8,948 nt of DNA from contig SLQM01000095.1 of NCBI GenBank assembly GCA_007131435.1, positions 1-8,948 of the forward strand, read 5' to 3'. Shown in pieces: positions 1-6,879 of this stretch. Position 1 is the stretch's first letter. Each line of letters begins with the position of its first letter. The stretch comes from Syntrophomonadaceae bacterium (GTDB taxonomy: Bacteria; Bacillota; Dethiobacteria; DTU022). Below the pieces are notes generated by a model. It was not told where the DNA came from, did no database searches, and saw only the letters and a list, made by a program, of their open reading frames with translations. Both the position numbers and the translations under genes were made by a program.

Positions 1-1
1 T

Positions 2-142
2 AGAGTGGGCAATATAGTATTTGAATACAGTGATGAATTTTTGCTTAACCGGGTAATAAGCCAGGTTCCAGAACCGGGAACAATAGTCGGAAAAGGGCGT
101 GAAGTAAGCCTTGTTGTATCAAAAGGCAGAGAACCGAACTAA
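2..142 (+). CDS. C-terminal fragment of a PASTA-domain protein (5' truncated by window edge)
   Basis: The frame starting at base 2 is open to a TAA at 140-142 and encodes 46 residues. They read like the second half of a PASTA domain: an EYSDE strand, then VISQVPEPG, a KGREVSLVVSKG strand and a short polar tail. PASTA repeats bind muropeptides or peptidoglycan outside the cell. They occur at the C-terminus of PrkC/Stk-type Ser/Thr kinases and of class B penicillin-binding proteins such as SpoVD or PBP2x. The catalytic part lies outside the window, so the parent protein cannot be chosen between these or a stand-alone PASTA protein. The gene is the only one on the + strand and converges on the 73-aa ORF, with 50 bases between the two stop codons. 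The PASTA assignment is fairly sure from the motif; the parent function is unknown. Confidence 0.7.
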   Translation, partial: RVGNIVFEYSDEFLLNRVISQVPEPGTIVGKGREVSLVVSKGREPN

Positions 143-192
143 AGCATTTTACTTTTTCTCCAAAATGTTACATTGTTTTTTCGAACCGCTAT

Positions 193-414
193 TCATTCAT
201 TTGCAGGCAGATTAATAAGAAGCTGGGAGATGCGTGTGGAAGGTTGCTGCACTGAGCTGCAACTGCTTCCATAAAGTATCTCCCCTTCTTTTTTAAGAGC
301 CTTCCATTGATCAGGGTGTTCCATTCTAAATTCTTCTACAACCTGTTCTGTAGTTTTTAGAATTTCAGGCTCCAGTAAATCCATGATTAGCTTTTGTAAG
401 TAGAAATCTTCCAC
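193..414 (-). CDS. Small hypothetical protein, 73 aa, downstream of mutS2
   Basis: I do not recognise this protein. It begins at a GTG (414-412) preceded by AAGGAG (430-425) with a 10-nt spacer; the Shine-Dalgarno overlaps the TAA stop of mutS2, leaving only 14 bases between the genes. An internal ATG at codon 11 has no ribosome binding site. Residues 1-45 look like a charged, probably helical region (many Glu, Lys and Leu, including EEFRMEHPDQWKALKKEGE). The last 25 residues are Ser/Gln-rich, then hydrophobic (ISQLLINLP). There is no signal peptide, transmembrane segment or cysteine-cluster motif. The good ribosome binding site and the placement as last gene of the run support a real gene translated together with mutS2. 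No function can be given. Confidence 0.6.
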   Translation of the reverse strand: MEDFYLQKLIMDLLEPEILKTTEQVVEEFRMEHPDQWKALKKEGEILYGSSCSSVQQPSTRISQLLINLPANE

Positions 415-428
415 TTTGTAAGTGCTCC

Positions 429-2807
429 TTATTTAATCCGCACTACAGTCACACCTTCACCGCCCTCACCAGGAGCCCCGCTGCGGTAATCATCGACCAG
501 TGCATGACCTTTCAAATAATCTTGCAATGCCTTTTTCAGCTTTCCCGTACCTTTGCCATGGATCAAATCTACCCTTTTCAAGCCTACCCAGAGGGCGTCA
601 TCAATCAATTTCTCTACCAACGGGCGGGCCTCATCAAAATTCAGCCCCCGTAAATCTATACTGCTTGTTATTGATAAGTCTTTTTCTACAGAATAACCGC
701 CCTTATGGTCACTGCCCTTTTTTTTATCTTTATACTTTTCATCAAGCTTTTGAAGGTCTTCAAGGGGCAGTTGAACTTTGATAGACCCAACCTGTAGATG
801 TGCCTCATCCTTGGAAAAAGCTATGATCTCCCCTTTTTGCCTTAGGCTGGGCACATATACCTGTAAACCGATTGATAAATCTTCCGCCCTAATAGCGATC
901 GCATCCTTACCCTCACGATCAAAGTAGTTTGCTCCACTGTATATAGTGTTAATGTCCCTGCGTAATTGCTCGGCCCTGGCTAAAGACAGCTCAGCACCTT
1001 CTGCTTTCATGCTTCTCAATTCCTTAAGCAATCGGTCAGCTGAATCCTTAGCGCCCTTTAAGATTTGCCTGGCCTCCTCTCTTGCTTCATTTAGGATGTC
1101 ATCACGCCTGGCTCGCAGCAGCGTTTTCTCTTTTTCCAGCTCTTCCATCATGACCTCAGCCCTGTTTCTATCAAGGGCTGCTTTGCGGCTATCTCTCTCG
1201 TAGCGCTGCTGGTCTTCAACCAGGCTCGCTATGACTGATTCAACCTGGTCATGTGAACGATGAACGAAATTCTTTGCCTTTTCTATAACATTCGGGCCCA
1301 GCCCCAATCTTTCCGCAATATAAAAGGCATTACTCTGACCGGGCACGCCCTGTAACAACTTATAGGTTGGCGTTAATGTGTCGGGGTTAAATTCCATGGC
1401 AGCATTCTGCATCAATTCCTGGACCTGTGCAAAAAGCTTGAGTTCGTTAATATGTGTTGTCGCAACGGTTAGCGCTCCCTGAACAGTTAGTTCATCCAGA
1501 ATTGCCATGGCAAGCGCCGCTCCCTCTGAAGGATCAGTACCCGCTCCGAGTTCATCAAGCAGGACAAGGGAACCTGGCCTAGCATTCTCCACAGTTTCAA
1601 TTATATTTTTCATGTGGCCAGAAAAAGTACTTAAAGACTGGGCAATACTTTGCTCATCGCCAATATCTGCCCTTATCTTTTTAAATACAGAAATAGAAGT
1701 TTCTTTTGCTGCCGGAATATGGAAACCGCACTGCGACATAATTATCAACAGTCCAATTGTTTTCAGGGCCACAGTTTTTCCACCCGTGTTAGGTCCGGTC
1801 AAGACCAGGGTTTGAACTTTTTCCCCCAGTTCAACCGAAAGCGGAATCTTTTCACCTTCCAGCAAAGGGTGAAAAGCATCAATAAGCTTAATAGTATAAT
1901 TGCTCTCATTTTTTAGCTCAGGCTGATTACACTCACCTGTAAGGCTAAACTTGCCCTTAGCCACCGTAAGATCAAGCTCTGTATAAACTACTTGATTAGC
2001 AGTTAGCTCCGGCTTAAAAGAAGCAACATCACTTGCCAGTTGGTATAAAATACGTTCAATTTCCTGTTCTTCCTGTCGCTGCAGAGTAATTAAGTCATTT
2101 TGCATTTGCACAACCGGCAGCGGTTCGATAAAAAGAGTGGCACCGCTGGCTGACTGATCATGGACAACACCCTGCACATTTTGCCTGTACTCCTGCTTAA
2201 CCGGTAAAACAAACCTATCTCCCCTAATTGTAACCAGGTTATCTTGCAGGTAGCGCCTGAAGTTAGAATTCCTCAGGTATTCATCCAGCTTGTCCCTGAT
2301 CTTGTTTTGCAAAGACAGTTTCTGCCTTCGCAATGAAGACAACAGGCTTGAGGCACCATCCAGGATATTTCCATCCTCATCTATAGATCTCTCCAGGGCT
2401 GAAGCAAGGCTGGGGCAGGTGTTTAGCTGCCCCGCCATTTCTGATAAAAGTGGAAACAGATCTCGGTTATCGCTATCTTTAAAAAATACAACCCACCTTT
2501 TAGCAGCTTTTAAAAACAACATTACAGCCGAAAGTTCATTACCAGCAAGCAGGGAACCCTTATCCGCCCGGAAAATGTATGGCTCGATATCAACTACCCT
2601 GGAAGGTAAAAAAAGGTTTTTCCGGCAAAGCAACCGACCTTCACTGGTTTTATTCTGCGCTTCAAGCACTTCAGAATAATCCGATGACGGTGTTATCTCC
2701 ATGGCCTTCTTTTCTGCAAGCGGAGTACTTGTTAATTGTGCAAGTCGCTGCCGAATTTGGTCAAATTGTAAGACCTTAACTTCTCTTTCTGTTATAACAC
2801 TACTCAA
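429..2807 (-). CDS. mutS2: MutS2 family protein: ATPase with C-terminal Smr domain
   Basis: This is a cytoplasmic MutS-family ATPase without the mismatch-recognition domain. Family members suppress homologous recombination or bind branched DNA, and B. subtilis MutS2 has also been reported to act on collided ribosomes. With the start used here (792 aa, close to the usual ~785), the protein has a core/clamp region (about 1-320), Walker A GPNTGGKT at 338-345, Walker B LVLLDE at 414-419 followed by the signature GAGTDPSEG, the TTH switch near 450-452, a long charged coiled coil (about 505-620), a KOW-like segment (about 645-690) and a C-terminal Smr domain (about 715-792) with IDLRG and HGKGTGKL. 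The frame is open up to an ATG at 2834, but that start has only a weak site. TTG 2807 has a perfect AGGAG (2820-2816) with an 8-nt spacer and starts 1 nt after the mpg stop. The protein then begins SSVITEREVKVLQFD, as expected for the family. Family assignment is very secure; the start is probable. Confidence 0.96.
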   Translation of the reverse strand: MSSVITEREVKVLQFDQIRQRLAQLTSTPLAEKKAMEITPSSDYSEVLEAQNKTSEGRLLCRKNLFLPSRVVDIEPYIFRADKGSLLAGNELSAVMLFLKAAKRWVVFFKDSDNRDLFPLLSEMAGQLNTCPSLASALERSIDEDGNILDGASSLLSSLRRQKLSLQNKIRDKLDEYLRNSNFRRYLQDNLVTIRGDRFVLPVKQEYRQNVQGVVHDQSASGATLFIEPLPVVQMQNDLITLQRQEEQEIERILYQLASDVASFKPELTANQVVYTELDLTVAKGKFSLTGECNQPELKNESNYTIKLIDAFHPLLEGEKIPLSVELGEKVQTLVLTGPNTGGKTVALKTIGLLIIMSQCGFHIPAAKETSISVFKKIRADIGDEQSIAQSLSTFSGHMKNIIETVENARPGSLVLLDELGAGTDPSEGAALAMAILDELTVQGALTVATTHINELKLFAQVQELMQNAAMEFNPDTLTPTYKLLQGVPGQSNAFYIAERLGLGPNVIEKAKNFVHRSHDQVESVIASLVEDQQRYERDSRKAALDRNRAEVMMEELEKEKTLLRARRDDILNEAREEARQILKGAKDSADRLLKELRSMKAEGAELSLARAEQLRRDINTIYSGANYFDREGKDAIAIRAEDLSIGLQVYVPSLRQKGEIIAFSKDEAHLQVGSIKVQLPLEDLQKLDEKYKDKKKGSDHKGGYSVEKDLSITSSIDLRGLNFDEARPLVEKLIDDALWVGLKRVDLIHGKGTGKLKKALQDYLKGHALVDDYRSGAPGEGGEGVTVVRIK

Positions 2808-2808
2808 A

Positions 2809-3402
2809 CTAATTTCTCCTAGATATATATTCATTACCTGACCAGTAGAAACGTAGCAGCTTGTCCCGGGCTGTTGATATCCCGATACGCGGTGCCGATA
2901 TAATATTTTTGTCCTGGATCAGCAATCCCTGTTCCGCTATATATAAAGGTTTAAACCTTAGATCATGTCCATCATGATTCTTACTTATTGCCAGGGCTAT
3001 ACAGAGCTTGCCTGGACCGCTGGTCAGGTTGTTTAAGGGGTGTTCATAGCCCCGATTCTTTTTCATAATTTCCAGGCCATCTTGCGGCTCTAGAGCTCTA
3101 ACTAAAACTGCTTCTCCTTTATCTTTTTCCCCTGTTACAACATTGAAGCAGTAGTAGATGCCATAAATAAAATATACATATGCTTTTCCAGGCTCAGCAA
3201 ACATGGTTGAATTACGTTTGGTTTTACCACGGTTGGCATGACAGGCCAAATCATTTTCCGATAAATAGGCCTCAGTTTCCACAATAATACCGCTAACAAA
3301 CCCATCTTCAGTCTCGTGGCATAATAACTTGCCAAGTAAGGATTTTGCTACTGATACTGAATCACGTGCATAGAAGCCTGTATCCAAAATTTTTATACTC
3401 AA
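2809..3402 (-). CDS. mpg: 3-methyladenine DNA glycosylase (AAG/MPG family)
   Basis: This monofunctional glycosylase removes alkylated purines (3-methyladenine, hypoxanthine and related lesions) in base-excision repair. The 197 residues match the AAG fold throughout. VETEAY at 41-46 carries the catalytic Glu44 (equivalent to human Glu125) and the base-stacking Tyr46. His55 corresponds to human His136, Tyr77 in YVY to Tyr159, Asn87 to Asn169, and Arg102 in VRALEP to Arg182. SGPGKLCIALAI at about 128-139 is also typical. The start is TTG 3402, with AAGGTG (3416-3411) 8 nt upstream; a nearby ATG (3406) is out of frame. The stop (TAG, 2811-2809) lies just before the mutS2 start, and the mutS2 Shine-Dalgarno lies inside the last mpg codons, so the two repair genes are probably co-translated. 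All active-site residues checked are present. Confidence 0.95.
   Translation of the reverse strand: MSIKILDTGFYARDSVSVAKSLLGKLLCHETEDGFVSGIIVETEAYLSENDLACHANRGKTKRNSTMFAEPGKAYVYFIYGIYYCFNVVTGEKDKGEAVLVRALEPQDGLEIMKKNRGYEHPLNNLTSGPGKLCIALAISKNHDGHDLRFKPLYIAEQGLLIQDKNIISAPRIGISTARDKLLRFYWSGNEYISRRN
2816..2820 (-). promoter_or_regulatory. Shine-Dalgarno of mutS2 inside the 3' end of mpg
   Basis: AGGAG on the - strand lies 8 nt before TTG 2807 and overlaps the antepenultimate and penultimate sense codons region of mpg (codons for Arg-Arg). It decides between the TTG start and the ATG at 2834, which has only AGG 2-4 nt upstream. Ribosomes finishing mpg pass directly over it, which implies translational coupling. 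Confidence 0.7.
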
Positions 3403-3494
3403 CCATTAATCACCTTGCTTAATATGAGAACGGGTAGTAAAAAATAAGACAACTGTAACAGCTTTGATATATGCTGCAAAATAATTTTATTCAT
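3399..3494 (-). CDS. Possible 31-aa hydrophobic peptide between cvpA and mpg
   Basis: An ATG at 3494, overlapping the end of cvpA by 8 bases, opens a 31-codon frame that fills the whole cvpA-mpg gap. Its TGA (3401-3399) overlaps the TTG start of mpg. The peptide starts MNKIILQHISKLLQL and continues into a hydrophobic stretch (SYFLLPVLIL) with a short polar end, so it could be a single-pass membrane peptide. No Shine-Dalgarno is visible before the ATG; initiation would rely on ribosomes terminating on cvpA. No family is recognised. Overlap with both neighbours and the absence of stops across the gap argue for translation or coupling, but the AT-rich sequence makes chance plausible. Confidence 0.25.
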   Translation of the reverse strand: MNKIILQHISKLLQLSYFLLPVLILSKVING

Positions 3495-4056
3495 TAACAT
3501 CTAGATAAAACTCTATAATTTGATCTTTTAACTCTGCAGCATATGGTGTTATATAGTGGTCAGCAACAAATACTATCTCAGAGTTTTCCAGGGCATCTAT
3601 AAAAATTTTTAATGGAAGAAGAGATAATGAGGCTATAATGATATAGACAAAAACCAGCCCTACTACTGCCCCAAGGATCCCTCCCCATATACGGTTTAAC
3701 AAGCCGACTACAGGTATGCGGTTTATCAAGCGGAAACTGCCAGAGAAAAGTTTAAAAACAAGGCTTAAAAGTAAAAATAGAATAAGAAAAGTGAGGATGC
3801 CGGCTATTATTTGCGGCGCTTGTTCGAGGGCTACATTAACCCCTAGCCTAACCATTAGTTCATGGTGTGGAATAATATTTTCGGGGTTTATATATTCAAC
3901 CAGGACATTACTAAAATTTCTGCTGCCCCAAATTGACAAAACAATGGCCAAGAAAATACCTAAAATATCAATTAACTGTTTGAAAAGCCCCCTGGAAAAT
4001 CCGCTTACAAGATGAAATATGAAGATGATAAGCAGAAAAATATCAAGCCAGGCCAT
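3487..4056 (-). CDS. cvpA: CvpA family integral membrane protein (YshB-like)
   Basis: This is a small inner-membrane protein of the CvpA/YshB family, named from a colicin V production phenotype in E. coli; its molecular role is not settled. The 189 residues start MAWLDIFLL, with predicted membrane segments by hydrophobicity at about 4-20, 29-45, 82-104 and 124-148. They contain the family-typical GFSRGLFKQL after the first helix and a GLLNRIWGGILGAVVG turn into the last helix. A longer frame begins at GTG 4083, but its only purine-rich site abuts the codon. ATG 4056 has AGGGTG (4068-4063) with a 6-nt spacer and gives the canonical N-terminus. The gene overlaps zapA by 14 bases, so the two are probably co-translated. 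The zapA-cvpA pairing is also recalled in Bacillus (yshA-yshB). Confidence 0.88.
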   Translation of the reverse strand: MAWLDIFLLIIFIFHLVSGFSRGLFKQLIDILGIFLAIVLSIWGSRNFSNVLVEYINPENIIPHHELMVRLGVNVALEQAPQIIAGILTFLILFLLLSLVFKLFSGSFRLINRIPVVGLLNRIWGGILGAVVGLVFVYIIIASLSLLPLKIFIDALENSEIVFVADHYITPYAAELKDQIIEFYLDVNE

Positions 4057-4315
4057 CGCTATCACCCTGGTTCTGATTATCACCCTTTTGCTGAATCTCT
4101 TCCTTCAGCCTGAGCAGCTCATCCGCAAGATTTAATGCCGTCAACACGGCTATCTTGTGCCTGTTCATTTGCAAATTTTTCTCTGCCAGGGTTCTCATCA
4201 ACCGATCGACATAGCGGCCGACGTTATACATCTCTTCAGGAGATGATGTGCCTTTTAAAACATATTCTTCTCCCATAATCATCACAGATATGCGGTTTTT
4301 TTCATCGCTCTCCAT
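4043..4315 (-). CDS. zapA: Cell division protein ZapA
   Basis: ZapA binds and bundles FtsZ filaments at the division site. The 90-residue protein has the typical short layout: an N-terminal beta region (NRISVMIMGEEYVLKG, about 8-22), the conserved segment SSPEEMYNVGRYVDRLM (about 24-40), a long helix with KIAVLTALNLADELLRLKEE (about 54-73) that forms the dimer coiled coil, and a polar Asn/Gln/Asp-rich tail. The ATG at 4315 is preceded by AGGG about 7 nt upstream. The gene lies 72 bases after pheT without a terminator-like hairpin, and its last 14 bases overlap cvpA. In B. subtilis rnhC sits between pheT and zapA; here it is absent. Confidence 0.93.
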   Translation of the reverse strand: MESDEKNRISVMIMGEEYVLKGTSSPEEMYNVGRYVDRLMRTLAEKNLQMNRHKIAVLTALNLADELLRLKEEIQQKGDNQNQGDSDGLA

Positions 4316-4387
4316 CTATAACCCTGCCTTCCATTCCGAAAGAACTAATTGCTGCATAATTCGCGATGGCAACCTTGATATCCTGCC

Positions 4388-6805
4388 TTACTCCATCCCC
4401 CGCACTTCAGCTCCGAGCGCAAAGAGCGCCTGTTGTATTTTTGACAGGGTGTTATTAACCTCCTGGTCGGTTAAAGTTCCTTCATCATGCCTGAATCTAA
4501 TTGAATATGCAAGGCTGCGCTTCCCTTCAGGTATTTGTTTTCCTTCATATACATCAAAGAGAACAACCTCTGTTACCAAATCATTGCCAGCCGTTTTGAT
4601 AGTTTCTTCAAGCCTGCGGGCTGATACATCCTTGCTAACAAGAAGCGCCAAATCTCTTTTTGCAGCCGGATAGCGCGGCAAAGGCGATACTGCAGGCACC
4701 GGATTGGCAAGGCTATTTAATATCTCCAAATCGATTTCACAAACAGACACAGGCTGAGGTATTTCCCATACTTCGGCTACCTCCGGATGTATTTCTGTCA
4801 GGTAACCAAGTTCCCTTTTATCCTTAATAACAAATGCACCACGGGTGGGGTGTGAAAAAGGCTGAATACCTGGTATGTATTCCACGTCACTAATTCCCAG
4901 CTTGTTGAACAGCTCCTGCAGGATCCCTTTTAAAACAAATATATCAGCTTCCGTTGAACTTTCTATCCAGTTAGCTTCCGGAATCATGCCTGTCACAGCA
5001 ATGGCCAGTTTCTTTATTTCAGCCGGCAGTTCTTGAAGAGGCAATGATTTTGGTTCATATACAGAACCCAATTCAAAGAGCATCAGGTTCATTTCACGGT
5101 GATTAATATTATGCTGAATTACTTTTAACAGGCCTGGTATCAGGCTTGTTCTCATTATAGCCTGTTCTTCAGAAAAAGGATTCTGAACCGGAACGGCATT
5201 TAACCTTGGATCGCCTGACGGCAATCTTAAATACTGTAAAGTTGCAGGGTTAATAAAAGAGTAGGTAATACATTCATAATAGCCACCTGCAACCATAATC
5301 TTTTTAACCAGGTCATTTAGCCTTTCTTCCTTTGATTCACGATTCTCGATTAATTTGCCCTCTGGCAAAGAGACCGGTATTTTATCATAACCGTATAGCC
5401 TGGCAACCTCTTCTATCAAATCTTCTTCAATATTTATATCAGCTCGCCTCAACGGGACCGATACCTCAAGGAGGTTAGTGCCCGCACTTTTCACCTTAAA
5501 CCCTAGCCCGTTTAAAATATTACCGATAATAGCCTGATCTATTTTTACACCGAGTAAATTATTTACCCTGTCAGGCCGCAATTGGACTATTTTCGGCTCC
5601 AGGGAAGCCCGGTTACAATCAACAATCCCCCTAACCACTTCTCCTCCGACTATTTGACTCACCAGCAGGGCAGTCCTGTCCTGGGCCCAAATAGCCGCTT
5701 CTGGATTGACACCTTTTTCAAAACGCTGAGACGCCTCGGATGGAAGATTAAAACGCCTAGCTGTTCTCCTGACATTGGTGGGATCAAAGTTAGCAGCCTC
5801 GATCAATATTTGGTTGGTTGAATACCTGATCTCAGTATTTTCACCGCCCATTACTCCTGCTAATCCTATGGGTTCCAGACCATCTACAATTACCAGTGCA
5901 TTTGGATCTAACTTCCGTTTTAAACCGTCAAGCGTAACCAGGAATTCGCCATTGCCTGCCCGGCGAACAACTATTTCTCCCTTTTTAACCAGGTCGAAAT
6001 CAAATGCATGAAGGGGTTGCCCAAACTCCCACATTACATAATTGGTAATATCAACCACATTGCTGATCGGCCTGATTCCAGCTTTCAAAAGCCTGAGCTG
6101 AAGCCATAAAGGCGACTTCCCAATTTTTATATTCTTTATAATGCGGGCCGTGTAACGCGAGCAAAGATCCTCATCTTCAACCCTGATCCTGACCAGCTCA
6201 TTTATATCTTCGCCTGTCTCAGGAGGATTAAGCGGGGGGAAATCTACTGTTGCCCCGGTCAAAGCGGCAACTTCATATGCAACACCAATCAGCCCCAGGC
6301 AATCTGCCCTGTTTGGCGTCAGCTCCAGGTGTATGATGTAATCATCAAAACCCAGCGCTTTCTCTGCATCTTCGCCAATTACAGCAGAACTGTCGAGAAT
6401 AAGTATTTCATCGGCTGACCCAAGTTCAAGCCCCAGTTCCTGGGCAGAACAGAGCATTCCGGAAGAAGTTTCTCCATAGATTACAGCCCGCTCAATTTTG
6501 CGCGAACCGGGCAGTTCTGATCCAGGTTTGGCCACTATAACTTTGTCACCAATCTCCATGTTCTTCGCGCCACATACTATGCTTAAGCTATCATCACCCA
6601 CATCTGCCTGGACTATAACTAAGTTATCCCGCCCGGGATGATCCTTCTTTTCGACTACTTCTCCCACAACCACATTAGGCAGTTGAGGGCCAAATCGTTC
6701 AACCGCTCCCACCTCTACTCCAGACAGGTTAAACATGTCAGCAAGTTCCAGGGCAGATATTCCCGGGTTTACATAGTCCAGCAGCCATTCATAGGAAACT
6801 CTCAT
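4388..6805 (-). CDS. pheT: Phenylalanyl-tRNA synthetase beta subunit
   Basis: PheT is the large subunit of the cytoplasmic alpha2-beta2 PheRS. It binds tRNA-Phe and hydrolyses mischarged Tyr-tRNA-Phe, while PheS carries the synthetic site. The 805 residues have the full bacterial domain set: N-terminal helix (MRVSYEWLLDYV), EMAP-type tRNA-binding OB domain (about 40-150, with VCGAKN and SSGMLCS), the B3/B4 editing domain (about 210-390, including NVVDITNYVM, PLHAFD, GLAGVMGG and SEASQRFEKGV), a B5 domain (about 400-475), the catalytic-like core (about 490-690) and the C-terminal FDX-ACB anticodon-binding domain (about 707-800, starting PLPRYPAAKRDLALLV). The open frame extends to TTG 6823, but ATG 6805 has GGAGG (6817-6813) with a 7-nt spacer and gives the canonical start. 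It follows pheS by 74 bases; no frameshift or missing domain is seen. Confidence 0.97.
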   Translation of the reverse strand: MRVSYEWLLDYVNPGISALELADMFNLSGVEVGAVERFGPQLPNVVVGEVVEKKDHPGRDNLVIVQADVGDDSLSIVCGAKNMEIGDKVIVAKPGSELPGSRKIERAVIYGETSSGMLCSAQELGLELGSADEILILDSSAVIGEDAEKALGFDDYIIHLELTPNRADCLGLIGVAYEVAALTGATVDFPPLNPPETGEDINELVRIRVEDEDLCSRYTARIIKNIKIGKSPLWLQLRLLKAGIRPISNVVDITNYVMWEFGQPLHAFDFDLVKKGEIVVRRAGNGEFLVTLDGLKRKLDPNALVIVDGLEPIGLAGVMGGENTEIRYSTNQILIEAANFDPTNVRRTARRFNLPSEASQRFEKGVNPEAAIWAQDRTALLVSQIVGGEVVRGIVDCNRASLEPKIVQLRPDRVNNLLGVKIDQAIIGNILNGLGFKVKSAGTNLLEVSVPLRRADINIEEDLIEEVARLYGYDKIPVSLPEGKLIENRESKEERLNDLVKKIMVAGGYYECITYSFINPATLQYLRLPSGDPRLNAVPVQNPFSEEQAIMRTSLIPGLLKVIQHNINHREMNLMLFELGSVYEPKSLPLQELPAEIKKLAIAVTGMIPEANWIESSTEADIFVLKGILQELFNKLGISDVEYIPGIQPFSHPTRGAFVIKDKRELGYLTEIHPEVAEVWEIPQPVSVCEIDLEILNSLANPVPAVSPLPRYPAAKRDLALLVSKDVSARRLEETIKTAGNDLVTEVVLFDVYEGKQIPEGKRSLAYSIRFRHDEGTLTDQEVNNTLSKIQQALFALGAEVRGME

Positions 6806-6879
6806 CATACACCCTCCATTCAACCACCTTATCTAACTATTTAAAAAGGCTAATGCAACAAATTAACCAGGATTTTAAA

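Noticed and set aside
143..192. Possible bidirectional terminator (AAAATG ... CATTGTTTT with a following T-run) between the convergent PASTA and 73-aa genes
   Set aside because: The pairing is short, AT-only and needs a bulge, so it is too weak to call as a terminator, although one would be expected here.
2290..2679. 129-codon + strand ORF opposite mutS2, plus other + strand ORFs at 500-781, 946-1203, 1507-1815, 1650-1916 and 2579-2779
   Set aside because: They lie antisense within a clearly conserved mutS2 coding region, are Ser/Leu/Phe-rich low-information sequences and have no recognisable domain.
3135..3335. 66-codon - strand ORF in another frame inside mpg
   Set aside because: It is a frame shadow of the mpg active-site region, where all catalytic residues are read in the mpg frame.
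4319..4360. 13-codon mini-ORF (ATG to TAG) ending directly before the zapA ATG
   Set aside because: It has no Shine-Dalgarno and is too short to separate from chance; the gap holds no other signal.
4248..4673. 141-codon + strand ORF spanning the pheT-zapA junction
   Set aside because: It is antisense to the conserved 3' end of pheT and the 5' end of zapA, with no ribosome binding site noticed and no family resemblance.
6807..6818. Tiny ORF (ATG GAG GGT GTA TGA) just before pheT
   Set aside because: It has a purine-rich site upstream, but a four-codon frame overlapping the pheT Shine-Dalgarno is most likely coincidence and not an attenuating leader peptide.
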